A program made the translations under genes and the position numbers. From Kordia zhangzhouensis (lineage in GTDB: Bacteria > Bacteroidota > Bacteroidia > Flavobacteriales > Flavobacteriaceae): a DNA stretch of 64,000 nt. The stretch's first letter is position 1, and each line of letters starts with the position of its first letter. The stretch lies in the NCBI RefSeq assembly GCF_001005305.1, contig NZ_LBMH01000011.1:51809-115808 (forward strand), in the 5' to 3' direction. Shown piece by piece: positions 1 through 8,923 of this stretch. Under the pieces are notes generated by a model. That model made no database searches. It was not told the origin of the DNA and saw only the letters and a program-made list of their open reading frames with translations.

Positions 1-1
1 G

Positions 2-625
2 ATTGAGTATATGAATGAGCTCACACAAACTGATCAAAAAGAATACATGCGACCTAATTTTTGGCCGAATACGCCCGATATCAACCCATATCACTTGCAA
101 GGAGCAAACGAATCTAAATACATTCAACGATATGCACTAGCTGCCACATTAAGTTCAAACATTGGAATTTACGGGCCTGTATTTGAGCAAATGATAGATG
201 ATGCCATTCCAGGCAAAGAAGAATACTACATGTCAGAGAAGTTTCAACTGTGCCACTATGACTGGTTTAAGGAAAACAAACTTACCACATTAATTTCGCG
301 CATCAATCACATTCGACACGAACATGAAGCATTGCAACAAACCAATAATATTAAGTTTTGTCATATTGAAAATGATAACTTGCTAGGTTTTTACAAGTGG
401 AATCAAGACAAAACAAGCGAATTGTTGATTATCATTAGTTTAGATCCTTACTATTCGCAACAAGGAACCCTGCAATTGCCGTTACACGAATTGGGAATTC
501 ACCAAGGACACAAAGTAGAAGTACACGATTTGGTAACCGGCAATAGTTACAATTGGTATGACGAATGGAACTATATAGAATTGCATCCTGCGTTGCCATT
601 TCATATATTTAAAATTAAGAAATAA
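2..625 (+). CDS. glgE: GlgE alpha-1,4-glucan:maltose-1-phosphate maltosyltransferase, 3' part
   Basis: This is the C-terminal third of GlgE, the GH13 enzyme that transfers maltose from maltose-1-phosphate onto a growing alpha-1,4-glucan in the cytoplasm. The reading frame is open to the left edge, and the sequence before the first internal ATG (IEYM) already matches the family, so the gene starts outside the window. Diagnostic stretches are the PNFWPNTPDI block, the LAATLSSNIGIYGP block, and the C-terminal beta-domain (SLDPYYSQ, VHDLVTGNSYNW). The stop lies 11 bp before the maltokinase start, the usual GlgE-Mak pairing, which makes the assignment firm despite the truncation. Confidence 0.93.
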   Translation: MEYMNELTQTDQKEYMRPNFWPNTPDINPYHLQGANESKYIQRYALAATLSSNIGIYGPVFEQMIDDAIPGKEEYYMSEKFQLCHYDWFKENKLTTLISRINHIRHEHEALQQTNNIKFCHIENDNLLGFYKWNQDKTSELLIIISLDPYYSQQGTLQLPLHELGIHQGHKVEVHDLVTGNSYNWYDEWNYIELHPALPFHIFKIKK

Positions 626-636
626 TAGCACAGCTC

Positions 637-2262
637 ATGGCTAAAAAAACCACCAAAACCAAACTGCCAGCACAGTACAAATTTGACGATGCTTGGGAAG
701 AATTGTTAGAAAACAAAGACTTTGTCAAAGCATTTTTGTCGGATGTATTGGAAGAATATATAACCAAACAACGTTGGTATGGTGGAAAAGCGAGTAAACT
801 AAAATACATTGAACTCTCAGAATATTTTCGCATTCAGCAACATGGCGAAGTGTACTACGGGTTAATACTAGAAGTGAACTTTAAAGAAGCGTTCTATCAG
901 CATTACTTTTTGCCAATAGCGTTTGTGTCGGATGAAAGTTTTGCCAAGGAAGACCGTATTTTACCAATCAGCATCAAAAATCAAGAAGGATTTATCATTG
1001 ACGCTACGAATCTTGAAGCATTTCGAAAACTTGTTTTTGAACGCATTCTCACCGCAATTCCAAACGATCAAACACGCGTGCAATATCATAAAAGTGCGCA
1101 TTTTGATGATCAATACGAATCGTCGCGACCTATGGGATTGGAGCAAAGCAATACTTCTATCGTGTATAACGAAAAATACGTGTTGAAATTTTTCCGTAGA
1201 ATTTATGCTAACAAAAATCCAGACTATGAAATGAGTCGTTTCTTGTCGGAAAAAAAACAATACAAAAACACGCCTGCCTATTTGGGAAGTGTGAGTATTG
1301 TAGATTCTGAAAAAGACAACATCACGATTGGACTCATGCAAGAAATGGTAAAAAATGAAGGCGATGCATGGGAATACATGTTAAAAGAATTACACAAGGT
1401 ATTTCTAAATCTGGAATCAAAAAACATAGACATTGCTACCTTACCAGAAACAGAACTATTTGAACGATTGAGCATTCGTGATGTTTCTCCTCGAATTATT
1501 GATTGGGTAGGGCTCAACTTGTTCTTAAAAATTCAAACTTTGGCAAAGCGAACGGCTGAAATGCATATTGCTTTGGGAAGTGAGTTTGAAGAGACCGCCT
1601 TTACTCCAACACACTTTAATGGCGATTATACCGTATGGTTAAAAAATAGATTGCTCTATCAATTTCAAAACCGATTAAATACGGTAGAAAACAACTTGCA
1701 CAAATTAGAAGGTTTGTCATTGCAATTGGCGCAACAGTTTTTAGACAATAAAAATATTATTCGTAAGCGTTTGGTTACGTTTGATTGGACAAAGTTGAAA
1801 GGGGAACGTATTCGAGTACATGGCGATTATCATTTAGGGCAAATCTTGGTAAAAGACGATGATTTTTACATTCTTGATTTTGAAGGAGAGCCTGAAAGTA
1901 CCATTCGTGATCGCAAAGTAAAACAACCACCATTAAAAGATGTGGCAGGACTGTTCCGGAGTTTTCACTATGCAATTTATGCAACTATTTTTAATCATAA
2001 TGACGAGTACAAACACTCGCAAGAAGAGCTGTTTGACGCAGGCGAGTTGTTATATACCTATTTTATAGGTGTATTTTTAAAAACCTACATTGCCAAAATT
2101 CAAAATGCAAACTTGAATATTGGTTACAACCAAGAACGCATCTTTTTACTAAAATATTCACTGCTCGAAAAAGCAATCTACGAACTTGGGTATGAACTCA
2201 ATTCACGACCACGTTGGGCAGTCATTCCGCTGAAAGGCATCACAAACATTATCAATCACTAA
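637..2262 (+). CDS. mak: Maltokinase (Mak/Pep2)
   Basis: ATP-dependent maltokinase (541 aa) that makes maltose-1-phosphate, the donor used by GlgE. The N-terminal cap is visible in KQRWYGGKASKLKYIEL (about residues 45-60). The kinase fold shows the catalytic loop HGDYHLGQ starting at H395 and the metal-binding DFEGEP at D414, followed by RDRKVKQPPLKDVAGLFRS. The length and both motifs fit stand-alone maltokinases, and it is not fused to trehalose synthase TreS. It sits 11 bp after glgE and 2 bp before glgB, so the three are almost certainly one transcript. No treS is visible, so the source of maltose or trehalose must lie outside the window or come from glucan breakdown. Confidence 0.93.
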   Translation: MAKKTTKTKLPAQYKFDDAWEELLENKDFVKAFLSDVLEEYITKQRWYGGKASKLKYIELSEYFRIQQHGEVYYGLILEVNFKEAFYQHYFLPIAFVSDESFAKEDRILPISIKNQEGFIIDATNLEAFRKLVFERILTAIPNDQTRVQYHKSAHFDDQYESSRPMGLEQSNTSIVYNEKYVLKFFRRIYANKNPDYEMSRFLSEKKQYKNTPAYLGSVSIVDSEKDNITIGLMQEMVKNEGDAWEYMLKELHKVFLNLESKNIDIATLPETELFERLSIRDVSPRIIDWVGLNLFLKIQTLAKRTAEMHIALGSEFEETAFTPTHFNGDYTVWLKNRLLYQFQNRLNTVENNLHKLEGLSLQLAQQFLDNKNIIRKRLVTFDWTKLKGERIRVHGDYHLGQILVKDDDFYILDFEGEPESTIRDRKVKQPPLKDVAGLFRSFHYAIYATIFNHNDEYKHSQEELFDAGELLYTYFIGVFLKTYIAKIQNANLNIGYNQERIFLLKYSLLEKAIYELGYELNSRPRWAVIPLKGITNIINH

Positions 2263-2264
2263 CT

Positions 2265-4172
2265 ATGGCAAAAGTACTTCCGCACAGTTTATTTTCTGAA
2301 TTTGACATCAATCTATTCAAAGCAGGACAACATTACAAACTCTATGAAAAGTTTGGTTCACACTTAATTACGGTTGATGGTGTTGAAGGAACCTATTTTG
2401 CAGTGTGGGCGCCAAGTGCCAAAACCGTTTCGGTGATTGGTGATTTTAATTATTGGATTGAAGGCGAACATCAACTCAATGTACGTTGGGACTCGAGTGG
2501 AATTTGGGAAGGATTCATTCCAAATGTTCAAAAAGGAGCAATCTACAAATACAAAATTCAGAGTCATCACGGCGATATCAAAACGGAAAAAGCAGATCCG
2601 TATGCACGTCGCTGTGAACATCCACCAAAAACGGCGTCGATTGTTTGGGATGCTGCGCATGATTGGAATGATGGCGATTGGATGAGCAAGCGTAAAAAGC
2701 ACAATGCATTAGATGCACCATTTTCGGTATACGAAGTACATTTAGGTTCGTGGAAACGCAAGGCTGACAACGAATTTTTAAGCTATCAAGAATTGGCAGA
2801 TGACTTAGTGAACTATGTAAAAGAAATGAATTTTACGCATGTAGAACTCATGCCTGTGATGGAATATCCGTACGATCCGAGTTGGGGCTATCAATTGACA
2901 GGATATTTTGCGCCAACCTCACGTTTTGGGAATCCGGAAGACTTTAAATTGTTGGTGGATACACTCCATCAAAACGATATCGGAATCATTTTAGATTGGG
3001 TACCGTCGCACTTTCCTGAAGATGCACACGGACTCGGTTTCTTTGATGGAACACATTTGTACGAACATCCAGACAAGCGCAAAGGATATCATCCTGATTG
3101 GAAAAGTTTGATTTTTAATTACGGGAGAAATGAAGTAAAATCATTCCTTATAAGCAATGCGATTTTTTGGTTGGAACACTATCATGCAGATGGTTTGCGG
3201 GTAGATGCGGTCGCGTCGATGTTATTTTTAGATTATTCTAGAAAAGAGGGTGAATGGGAACCGAATCAGTTTGGCGGACGCGAAAACCTAGAAGCCATTG
3301 CGTTTATGCGTGAAATGAATGAAGCCGTATACGCTATGTTTCCTGATGTACAAACCATTGCAGAAGAATCTACCTCGTTTCCTATGGTGTCACGACCAGC
3401 TAGTATTGGTGGACTCGGTTTTGGTATGAAGTGGATGATGGGGTGGATGCACGATACGCTTCAGTATTTTGCTAAAGAACCCATTTATAGAAAACACCAT
3501 CAAAACGATTTAACGTTTAGCATGACCTATGCGTTTACGGAAAACTTTATGTTACCGTTATCACATGATGAAGTGGTGTATGGAAAACATTCAATTTTAG
3601 GGAGAATGCCGGGCGATGAATGGCAACGCTTTGCAAACATACGCTTGCTATATAGTTATATGTTTACACATCCAGGAACGAATTTGCTCTTTCAAGGAGC
3701 TGAATTTGGACAAAGTGAAGAATGGAACTTTCAACAAAGTCTCGATTGGCATTTGCTACAATACGACGTTCACAAAGGAGTACAAACACTTATAAAAGAT
3801 TTGAACGCACTATATAAAGCTGAACCAGCGTTGCACGAAAAACAATTTACGGCAGATGGGTTTGAATGGATCGATTATAACGATGCAGAAAACTCGGTGT
3901 TGGTTTACATTCGTAAAGGAAAGAAACCTGAAGACGATTTGATTATTGCCTGTAATATGACACCAATTCCACGAGAAAACTATCGTATTGGTTTGCCGCA
4001 AAAAGGAATCTTAAAAGAAATTTTTAATAGTGATTTAACAAAATATGCAGGAACGAATGATTTCATCAACAAAAAAATCACTTCTGAACCTCAAGAATGG
4101 CAGTTTAGAAATCATTCGGGAACTATTAGCATTCCGCCATTAGGTATGGTCGTGTTGAAGTATGATTTTTAG
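2265..4172 (+). CDS. glgB: 1,4-alpha-glucan branching enzyme GlgB
   Basis: GH13 branching enzyme (635 aa) that introduces alpha-1,6 branches into the glucan made by GlgE. The order is an N-terminal CBM48-type beta domain (GTYFAVWAPSAKTVSVIGDFNYW), a catalytic barrel with the nucleophile in GLRVDAVASM (D314), the acid/base in IAEEST (E367 or E368) and LSHDEVVYGKHS, then a C-terminal beta domain. I chose the ATG at 2265, two bases after the maltokinase stop; an upstream in-frame ATG at 2214 would overlap maltokinase and adds residues that do not look like the family. The length is typical of the shorter GlgB class lacking the N1 domain. Confidence 0.95.
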   Translation: MAKVLPHSLFSEFDINLFKAGQHYKLYEKFGSHLITVDGVEGTYFAVWAPSAKTVSVIGDFNYWIEGEHQLNVRWDSSGIWEGFIPNVQKGAIYKYKIQSHHGDIKTEKADPYARRCEHPPKTASIVWDAAHDWNDGDWMSKRKKHNALDAPFSVYEVHLGSWKRKADNEFLSYQELADDLVNYVKEMNFTHVELMPVMEYPYDPSWGYQLTGYFAPTSRFGNPEDFKLLVDTLHQNDIGIILDWVPSHFPEDAHGLGFFDGTHLYEHPDKRKGYHPDWKSLIFNYGRNEVKSFLISNAIFWLEHYHADGLRVDAVASMLFLDYSRKEGEWEPNQFGGRENLEAIAFMREMNEAVYAMFPDVQTIAEESTSFPMVSRPASIGGLGFGMKWMMGWMHDTLQYFAKEPIYRKHHQNDLTFSMTYAFTENFMLPLSHDEVVYGKHSILGRMPGDEWQRFANIRLLYSYMFTHPGTNLLFQGAEFGQSEEWNFQQSLDWHLLQYDVHKGVQTLIKDLNALYKAEPALHEKQFTADGFEWIDYNDAENSVLVYIRKGKKPEDDLIIACNMTPIPRENYRIGLPQKGILKEIFNSDLTKYAGTNDFINKKITSEPQEWQFRNHSGTISIPPLGMVVLKYDF

Positions 4173-4192
4173 ACTTTAAGACGGTTAGAATC

Positions 4193-4293
4193 GTCACTGC
4201 GAGGAAACATGACGTGGCAGTCTCGTTATCAAACAACAGTTCCTTTATTTTGAAGTTAAAGTTTGTTTGGTCGCACTCGCTACTCGTAATGGC
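4193..4293. repeat. Degenerate dispersed extragenic repeat in inverted orientation
   Basis: The segment GTCACTGCGAGG (4193-4204) continues to GGCAGTCTC near 4216-4224, resembling the GTCATTGCGAGG...GCAATCTC repeat often scattered between genes in Flavobacteriia. A second diverged copy lies in opposite orientation: the complement of 4283-4293 reads GCCATTACGAG, matching 8 of 11 positions. The pair could fold into a long imperfect hairpin. No second locus was noticed inside this window, so repeat status rests on recollection of the family. Confidence 0.45.
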
Positions 4294-4386
4294 AAGTCAA
4301 ATTCTCAAATTAACGAATTAAAAAAATATCTTTTCAATCCTTGAATCTTTCAATCTTTTAATTTCATAAAAAATAACCACCAACTA

Positions 4387-4400
4387 TAACGTTATCGTTA
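4387..4400. promoter_or_regulatory. Short palindrome, possible operator for the GH31 gene
   Basis: TAACG-TTAT-CGTTA is an inverted repeat with 5-bp arms, 75 bp upstream of the alpha-glucosidase start. LacI-family regulators of sugar genes often use CG-centred palindromes of this size, so an operator is plausible. No regulator gene is nearby and there is only one copy in the window. Confidence 0.3.
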
Positions 4401-4474
4401 ATAAGTAGCTGATTGAAAGCTTTTAAATCTCTAAACTTTTACGTTTTTTTACAACTTATCTTAAAAATTGCAAG

Positions 4475-6877
4475 ATGATTGTAAATACGGAGTTAGAAAA
4501 TAAAGGAAATCAGTTTCCAACCAAAATAATAAACTTTAGAAAAGACGTTGATACGCTATATTTTTCAGCAGATAATGATGTTGTGTTGCAACTTCGTATT
4601 GTTCGAGATAGTGTACTGCGTTTTCGATATACGACGACAGGAACGTTTAAAAAAGATTTTTCCTATGCAATTACTAAATATGCAAGTACTGGATACAATC
4701 ATTTAGAGATTAAAGAAGACGATGAAAAGTATATTGTTACTACGTCCAAATTGATCTGCCATATTTCAAAAGAAGATATGCGTGTACAATTGTATGACGC
4801 AAAAGATAATGTACTGGTCAATGAAGATGAACTAGGATTTCATTGGGAAGAAAGCTATGAGTTTGGCGGAAATATCGTAAAGATGAGCAAAACTGTGAAT
4901 GAACGTGAAAGCTATTTCGGGTTGGGAGATAAGCCAGAACATTTAAACTTAAAAGGAAAGCGTTTTCAAAATTGGGTAACCGATTCGTATGCGTATGGCA
5001 GACATACCGATCCTATATACAAAGCAATTCCATTTTATACTGGGTTGCATCATAACAAAGCCTATGGAATTTTCTTCGATAATACCTTTAGAAGCTATTT
5101 TGACTTTGCGCACGAACGTAGAAATGTAACGAGTTTTTGGGCGCAAGGTGGCGAAATGAACTACTATTTCATTTACGGACCGCAAATGCAAGATGTGGTT
5201 GAAAATTACACGGATTTAACAGGTAAACCTCATCAATTGCCACCATTATGGGCGTTAGGATATCATCAATGTAAATGGAGCTATTATCCGGAAAGCAAAG
5301 TAAAAGAAATTACTCAAAAGTTTAGGGAGCTCCAAATTCCATGTGATGCTATTTATTTGGATATTGACTATATGGATGGTTTTCGTTGTTTTACATGGAA
5401 CAAAGAACATTTTCCAGATCCGAAACGTATGGTCAAAGAACTGGCAGATGATGGTTTTAAAACCGTTGCGATTATAGATCCAGGAATTAAGATTGATAAA
5501 GAATATAGTGTGTTTAAAGAAGCGCTAGAAAAAGATTATTTCTGTAAGCGTGCTGATGGGCCTTATATGAAAGGGAAAGTGTGGCCAGGCGAATGTTATT
5601 TTCCAGACTTTACACGTCCAGAAGTGCGTGATTGGTGGTCAGGATTATTCAAAGAATTGATTGAAGATATTGGTATAAAAGGAGTATGGAATGATATGAA
5701 TGAGCCTGCCGTGATGGAAGTGCCAAACAAAACATTTCCAGATGATGTACGTCACGATTATGATGGAAATCCTTGCAGTCACCGAAAAGCACACAATGTG
5801 TACGGAATGCAAATGGCAAGAGCAACATACCAAGGCTTAAAAAAATTCAACTATCCAAAGCGTCCATTTGTCATTACCAGAGCAGCATATTCGGGAACAC
5901 AACGCTATACTTCAACATGGACAGGCGATAATGTAGCCACTTGGGAACATCTTTGGATAGCCAATGTGCAAGCACAACGCATGGCGATGTCTGGTTTCTC
6001 ATTTGTAGGAAGTGATATTGGTGGGTTTGCCGAACAGCCTCAAGGGGAATTGTTTACACGCTGGATACAATTAGGCGTATTTCATCCGTTCTGTAGAGTA
6101 CATTCTTCTGGAGATCATGGCGACCAAGAACCGTGGGCATTTGATGAAGATGTGACAGATGTCGTAAGAAAGTTTGTTGAATTGCGTTATCAATTATTAC
6201 CGTATCTGTATACTGCATTTTGGAACTTGGTAGATCATGGAACACCATTACTGAAATCATTGGTAATGTTTGACCAAGAAGATCATCAAACGCATTATAG
6301 AACAGATGAATTTATTTTTGGAGATTCCATTTTGGTCTGCCCAATTCAAGAACCTAATGCCAAAGGACGTAGAATGTATATTCCGAGAGGAGAATGGTAC
6401 AACTACTGGACAGATGAATTAGTAGAAGGAGGAAAAGAAAAATGGGTAGATGCTGAAATTGATAGTATGCCAATTTTTGTGAAAGCTGGTGCAATCATTC
6501 CAAAATATCCAATTCAACAATATGTAGGCGAAAAGAAGATTGAAGAAGTAACACTAGATGTGTATTATAAAGAAGGAAAAGAACTTTCTCAACTCTTTGA
6601 TGATGCACACGATGGATATGATTATACAAAAGGGCGCTACAGTTTACGTACGTTCAAACTAACAGGAAAATCGAAAGAACTCATTATTCAACAGCACAAG
6701 GAAGGAAAGTACACTGCCGAATACGAAAAGTTCTGTATCAACTTGCATGGGTTGCCATTTGAAATTAAAGAGATTCAATTAGACAATGTGTCAGTTTCAT
6801 TAGCAGACGTCAAAACAGCTTCTACAGGAGCTATGATTGTTGACAAAGATTTTTCGGAAATCCATATCATTGGATAG
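4475..6877 (+). CDS. Glycoside hydrolase family 31 alpha-glucosidase
   Basis: GH31 alpha-glucosidase (800 aa) that releases glucose from non-reducing ends of alpha-glucans or maltodextrins. The catalytic nucleophile is D407 in GVWNDMNEPA, and the acid/base region is TWTGDNVATWEHL; LDIDYMDGF and FVGSDIGGF are further GH31 signatures. An N-terminal beta-sandwich, the barrel and C-terminal beta domains fill the expected length. There is no signal peptide, so it is probably cytoplasmic and acts on imported or stored glucan together with the glgE-mak-glgB genes upstream. The 300-bp gap and the terminator after it suggest its own transcript. Exact substrate (maltose, isomaltose, nigerose) cannot be read from sequence. 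Confidence 0.93.
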   Translation: MIVNTELENKGNQFPTKIINFRKDVDTLYFSADNDVVLQLRIVRDSVLRFRYTTTGTFKKDFSYAITKYASTGYNHLEIKEDDEKYIVTTSKLICHISKEDMRVQLYDAKDNVLVNEDELGFHWEESYEFGGNIVKMSKTVNERESYFGLGDKPEHLNLKGKRFQNWVTDSYAYGRHTDPIYKAIPFYTGLHHNKAYGIFFDNTFRSYFDFAHERRNVTSFWAQGGEMNYYFIYGPQMQDVVENYTDLTGKPHQLPPLWALGYHQCKWSYYPESKVKEITQKFRELQIPCDAIYLDIDYMDGFRCFTWNKEHFPDPKRMVKELADDGFKTVAIIDPGIKIDKEYSVFKEALEKDYFCKRADGPYMKGKVWPGECYFPDFTRPEVRDWWSGLFKELIEDIGIKGVWNDMNEPAVMEVPNKTFPDDVRHDYDGNPCSHRKAHNVYGMQMARATYQGLKKFNYPKRPFVITRAAYSGTQRYTSTWTGDNVATWEHLWIANVQAQRMAMSGFSFVGSDIGGFAEQPQGELFTRWIQLGVFHPFCRVHSSGDHGDQEPWAFDEDVTDVVRKFVELRYQLLPYLYTAFWNLVDHGTPLLKSLVMFDQEDHQTHYRTDEFIFGDSILVCPIQEPNAKGRRMYIPRGEWYNYWTDELVEGGKEKWVDAEIDSMPIFVKAGAIIPKYPIQQYVGEKKIEEVTLDVYYKEGKELSQLFDDAHDGYDYTKGRYSLRTFKLTGKSKELIIQQHKEGKYTAEYEKFCINLHGLPFEIKEIQLDNVSVSLADVKTASTGAMIVDKDFSEIHIIG

Positions 6878-6905
6878 TTTATTAAAATCAAAATAATTAA
6901 GATAT

Positions 6906-6939
6906 AAGAGTCATGACATATGTTGTGGCTCTTTTTTTT
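6906..6939 (+). terminator. Intrinsic terminator after GH31 gene
   Basis: A 13-bp stem with three wobble pairs (6906-6918 with 6921-6933) and a tiny loop is followed by a T-run. It ends the GH31 transcript and lies before the convergent hydrolase gene. Confidence 0.7.
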
Positions 6940-7008
6940 GAAAGTTTTTACAGCGACAATTTAAGATACAAAAATTCGTAATATCTGATTATCTACTGGT
7001 TCCACAGA

Positions 7009-7911
7009 CTAATCTTCCAACAAGAACCGCTCAATTTTCTCAATTACTTTTTTATTTCCAAGAATTCTTCGGTGTCCCAACCCTTCTGTTATATGAATGG
7101 TCCCATTAGGCAAAGCGTCGTATATAGAATGGGCACAATTGATGTGTACATCCGCATCATTTTTATCGTGTACAACAAACGTTGGAATCTGTACATTTTT
7201 AGCTGAATAACTCGCAGATAGTGCATTAATATCACCTCCAAACTTTTCGTCTAAAATAGTTTTCATCTTTTTTGCAACAATGGGTTTAAGAGTCAATGCT
7301 TCAATAAAGTGTTGGATGATATCTGTAATAATATCTGCAGCGCCAATTGTGACCAATTTTTTCACATTCACACGTTCACTGATGGCATTTAGTAATGACA
7401 TGCCGCCCAAACTATGACCAATTGCAAATTCGAAAGGTCCGAACTGTTGATCAATTTCATGAATAGCCGCAATAAACTCAAGTAATGACGTGGTACTTCC
7501 TTTTGCTTTTCCATGTGCAGGCGCATCAAAACTAATGGTTTGATATCCCAATTTCACAAAGTGGTCTGCAATTTTAACCAATTGGGTTCCGCGTCCACTC
7601 CAGCCGTGCGCTAATAAGATTTTCTTATCACTAGTTCCGTAGCTATATACAACTACTTCTTTGTTAATTTTTGGAATCAAAACACTATTTTGTTTAGATT
7701 CTATATCCATATGAAACTCACGCTTAGGCATTGTATGTTTAATAGGCGTAATAAATAAGCGTTGCGCATATTTGGCAGCAAGTGAGGTAGAAAAAGTTTG
7801 TAAAAAACGTCCTGTATATACAATTGGTTTTGGTACTTGTACACTAGGTTCAACAGGGAGATATTCTTTTTTAGAATTCATAAGTAGGATGCTATGGCTA
7901 AGATTTTTCAA
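7009..7911 (-). CDS. Alpha/beta hydrolase
   Basis: Alpha/beta-hydrolase fold protein (300 aa). The nucleophile elbow is GHSLGGMS (S167), the oxyanion strand is LLAHGWSGRG (about residues 99-108), and the later HDKNDADVHINCA and GLGHRRIL segments supply the probable Asp and His of the triad. There is no signal peptide, so it is probably cytoplasmic. The substrate is unknown; carboxylesterase or a related small-molecule hydrolase is the most that can be said. It runs convergently to the GH31 gene and divergently from the M48 gene. A second start 10 codons downstream (7881) is possible. Confidence 0.8.
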   Translation of the reverse strand: MKNLSHSILLMNSKKEYLPVEPSVQVPKPIVYTGRFLQTFSTSLAAKYAQRLFITPIKHTMPKREFHMDIESKQNSVLIPKINKEVVVYSYGTSDKKILLAHGWSGRGTQLVKIADHFVKLGYQTISFDAPAHGKAKGSTTSLLEFIAAIHEIDQQFGPFEFAIGHSLGGMSLLNAISERVNVKKLVTIGAADIITDIIQHFIEALTLKPIVAKKMKTILDEKFGGDINALSASYSAKNVQIPTFVVHDKNDADVHINCAHSIYDALPNGTIHITEGLGHRRILGNKKVIEKIERFLLED

Positions 7912-7977
7912 AATTGCTATTTTTTTTTGAGTTAAAGAAATAGATGAATTGGTTTAAGAAGATGTTTGATAATTCCG

Positions 7978-7985
7978 TAAATTTG
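7978..7985 (+). promoter_or_regulatory. Promoter -7 element (TAAATTTG) for M48 peptidase gene
   Basis: The element matches the Bacteroidota -7 consensus TAnnTTTG. It lies downstream of the first in-frame ATG (7944) and upstream of the ATG at 8031, which supports 8031 as the real start. The -33 element is weak. Confidence 0.45.
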
Positions 7986-8030
7986 AGCAACAATAAATAC
8001 TACAGAATAAAAACCCTTAAAAGTAAGTTT

Positions 8031-8852
8031 ATGAAGAAAGCAATATTTCTGTCAATTTTTATATTGATATTGTCCTGTGCCACGAATCCTTTTACTGGAA
8101 AAAAGACTTTAGCTTTTGTCCCTAATTCTCAATTGTTTCCAACAGCTTTTGCGCAATACGACCAGTTTTTAAGTGAAAATAGTGTTGAAAAAGGAACGTC
8201 GAGAGCCGAAATGATTAAAAGAGTAGGTGAGCGTATAGCAGTTGCTGCCGAACGTTGGTTGGACGCTAATGGACAACAAGGTTATTTGAAAGATTACAAG
8301 TGGGAATACAACCTTGTAGTTGATGAAACCGTAAATGCTTGGTGTATGCCAGGAGGTAAAATCGTTTTTTATACAGGAATTTTAGATGTTGCACAAAATG
8401 AAACAGCAGTTGCTGCTATAATGGGGCACGAAGTGTCACATGCATTGGCTAATCACGGTCAGCAACGTATGAGTGCAGGAATGTTACAACAATTAGGAGC
8501 AGTAGGAGGTAATATTTTAATTAAAGACGACCAATCTAGAGCGGCTTTCAATCAATATTATGGAGTTGGATCGACTGTATTAGGCGTATTACCTTTTAGT
8601 AGAAAACATGAAAATGAAGCTGATAAGATTGGAATCTATTTAATGGCAATAGCGCGTTACAACCCTGATGAAGCTGCTGAACTATGGAAACGAATGGGAG
8701 CTAGAAGCAGTGGGCAAGCACCGCCAGAGTTTTTAAGTACGCATCCATCTAGTGAAACGAGAGTTAAAAATTTACAAGAAGAAGCTGCCAGAGCCAAAGA
8801 AGAAGCTAGAAAATTTGGTGTAACCTCATACAGACCGTTAGGTAAATTTTAA
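8031..8852 (+). CDS. M48 family metallopeptidase, lipoprotein
   Basis: Zinc metalloprotease (273 aa) of the M48 family, similar in layout to the periplasmic protease LoiP/YggG that works in envelope protein quality control. A lipoprotein signal peptide ends in the lipobox ILSC with Cys16. The zinc site is HEVSHA (H133, E134, H137) with the third ligand in ENEADKIG. I start at 8031 because the lipoprotein signal begins there; an in-frame ATG at 7944 would put 29 charged residues ahead of it and overlap a promoter-like element. The C-terminus carries the usual STHPSSETRV segment. It stands alone and is followed by a terminator. Confidence 0.92.
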   Translation: MKKAIFLSIFILILSCATNPFTGKKTLAFVPNSQLFPTAFAQYDQFLSENSVEKGTSRAEMIKRVGERIAVAAERWLDANGQQGYLKDYKWEYNLVVDETVNAWCMPGGKIVFYTGILDVAQNETAVAAIMGHEVSHALANHGQQRMSAGMLQQLGAVGGNILIKDDQSRAAFNQYYGVGSTVLGVLPFSRKHENEADKIGIYLMAIARYNPDEAAELWKRMGARSSGQAPPEFLSTHPSSETRVKNLQEEAARAKEEARKFGVTSYRPLGKF

Positions 8853-8887
8853 TTTAACATACAATCAAAAATAAATCTGTATTTTAG

Positions 8888-8917
8888 AAGCCGTCCATGA
8901 AGGACGGCTTTTATTTT
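8888..8917 (+). terminator. Intrinsic terminator after M48 gene
   Basis: A perfect 9-bp GC-rich stem (8888-8896 with 8902-8910) and a T-rich tail end the peptidase transcript. An ATG inside the loop (8897) is in frame with the next gene but is not a credible start. Confidence 0.85.
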
Positions 8918-8923
8918 TATATT

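Larger units (their letters stand above)
4173..4474. other. Intergenic region, glgB to GH31 gene
   Basis: About 300 bp without a credible gene. It holds a degenerate GTCATTGCGAG-type dispersed repeat (4193-4293), three loose tandem copies of a TTCAATC-like word around 4335-4360, a small palindrome near 4387-4400, and AT-rich sequence up to the GH31 start. No strong hairpin followed by a T-run is seen, so where glgB transcription ends is unclear. Confidence 0.6.

Noticed and set aside
961..1341. A 126-codon minus-strand frame within the maltokinase gene
   Set aside because: Antisense to well-conserved kinase sequence and without motifs or a promoter.
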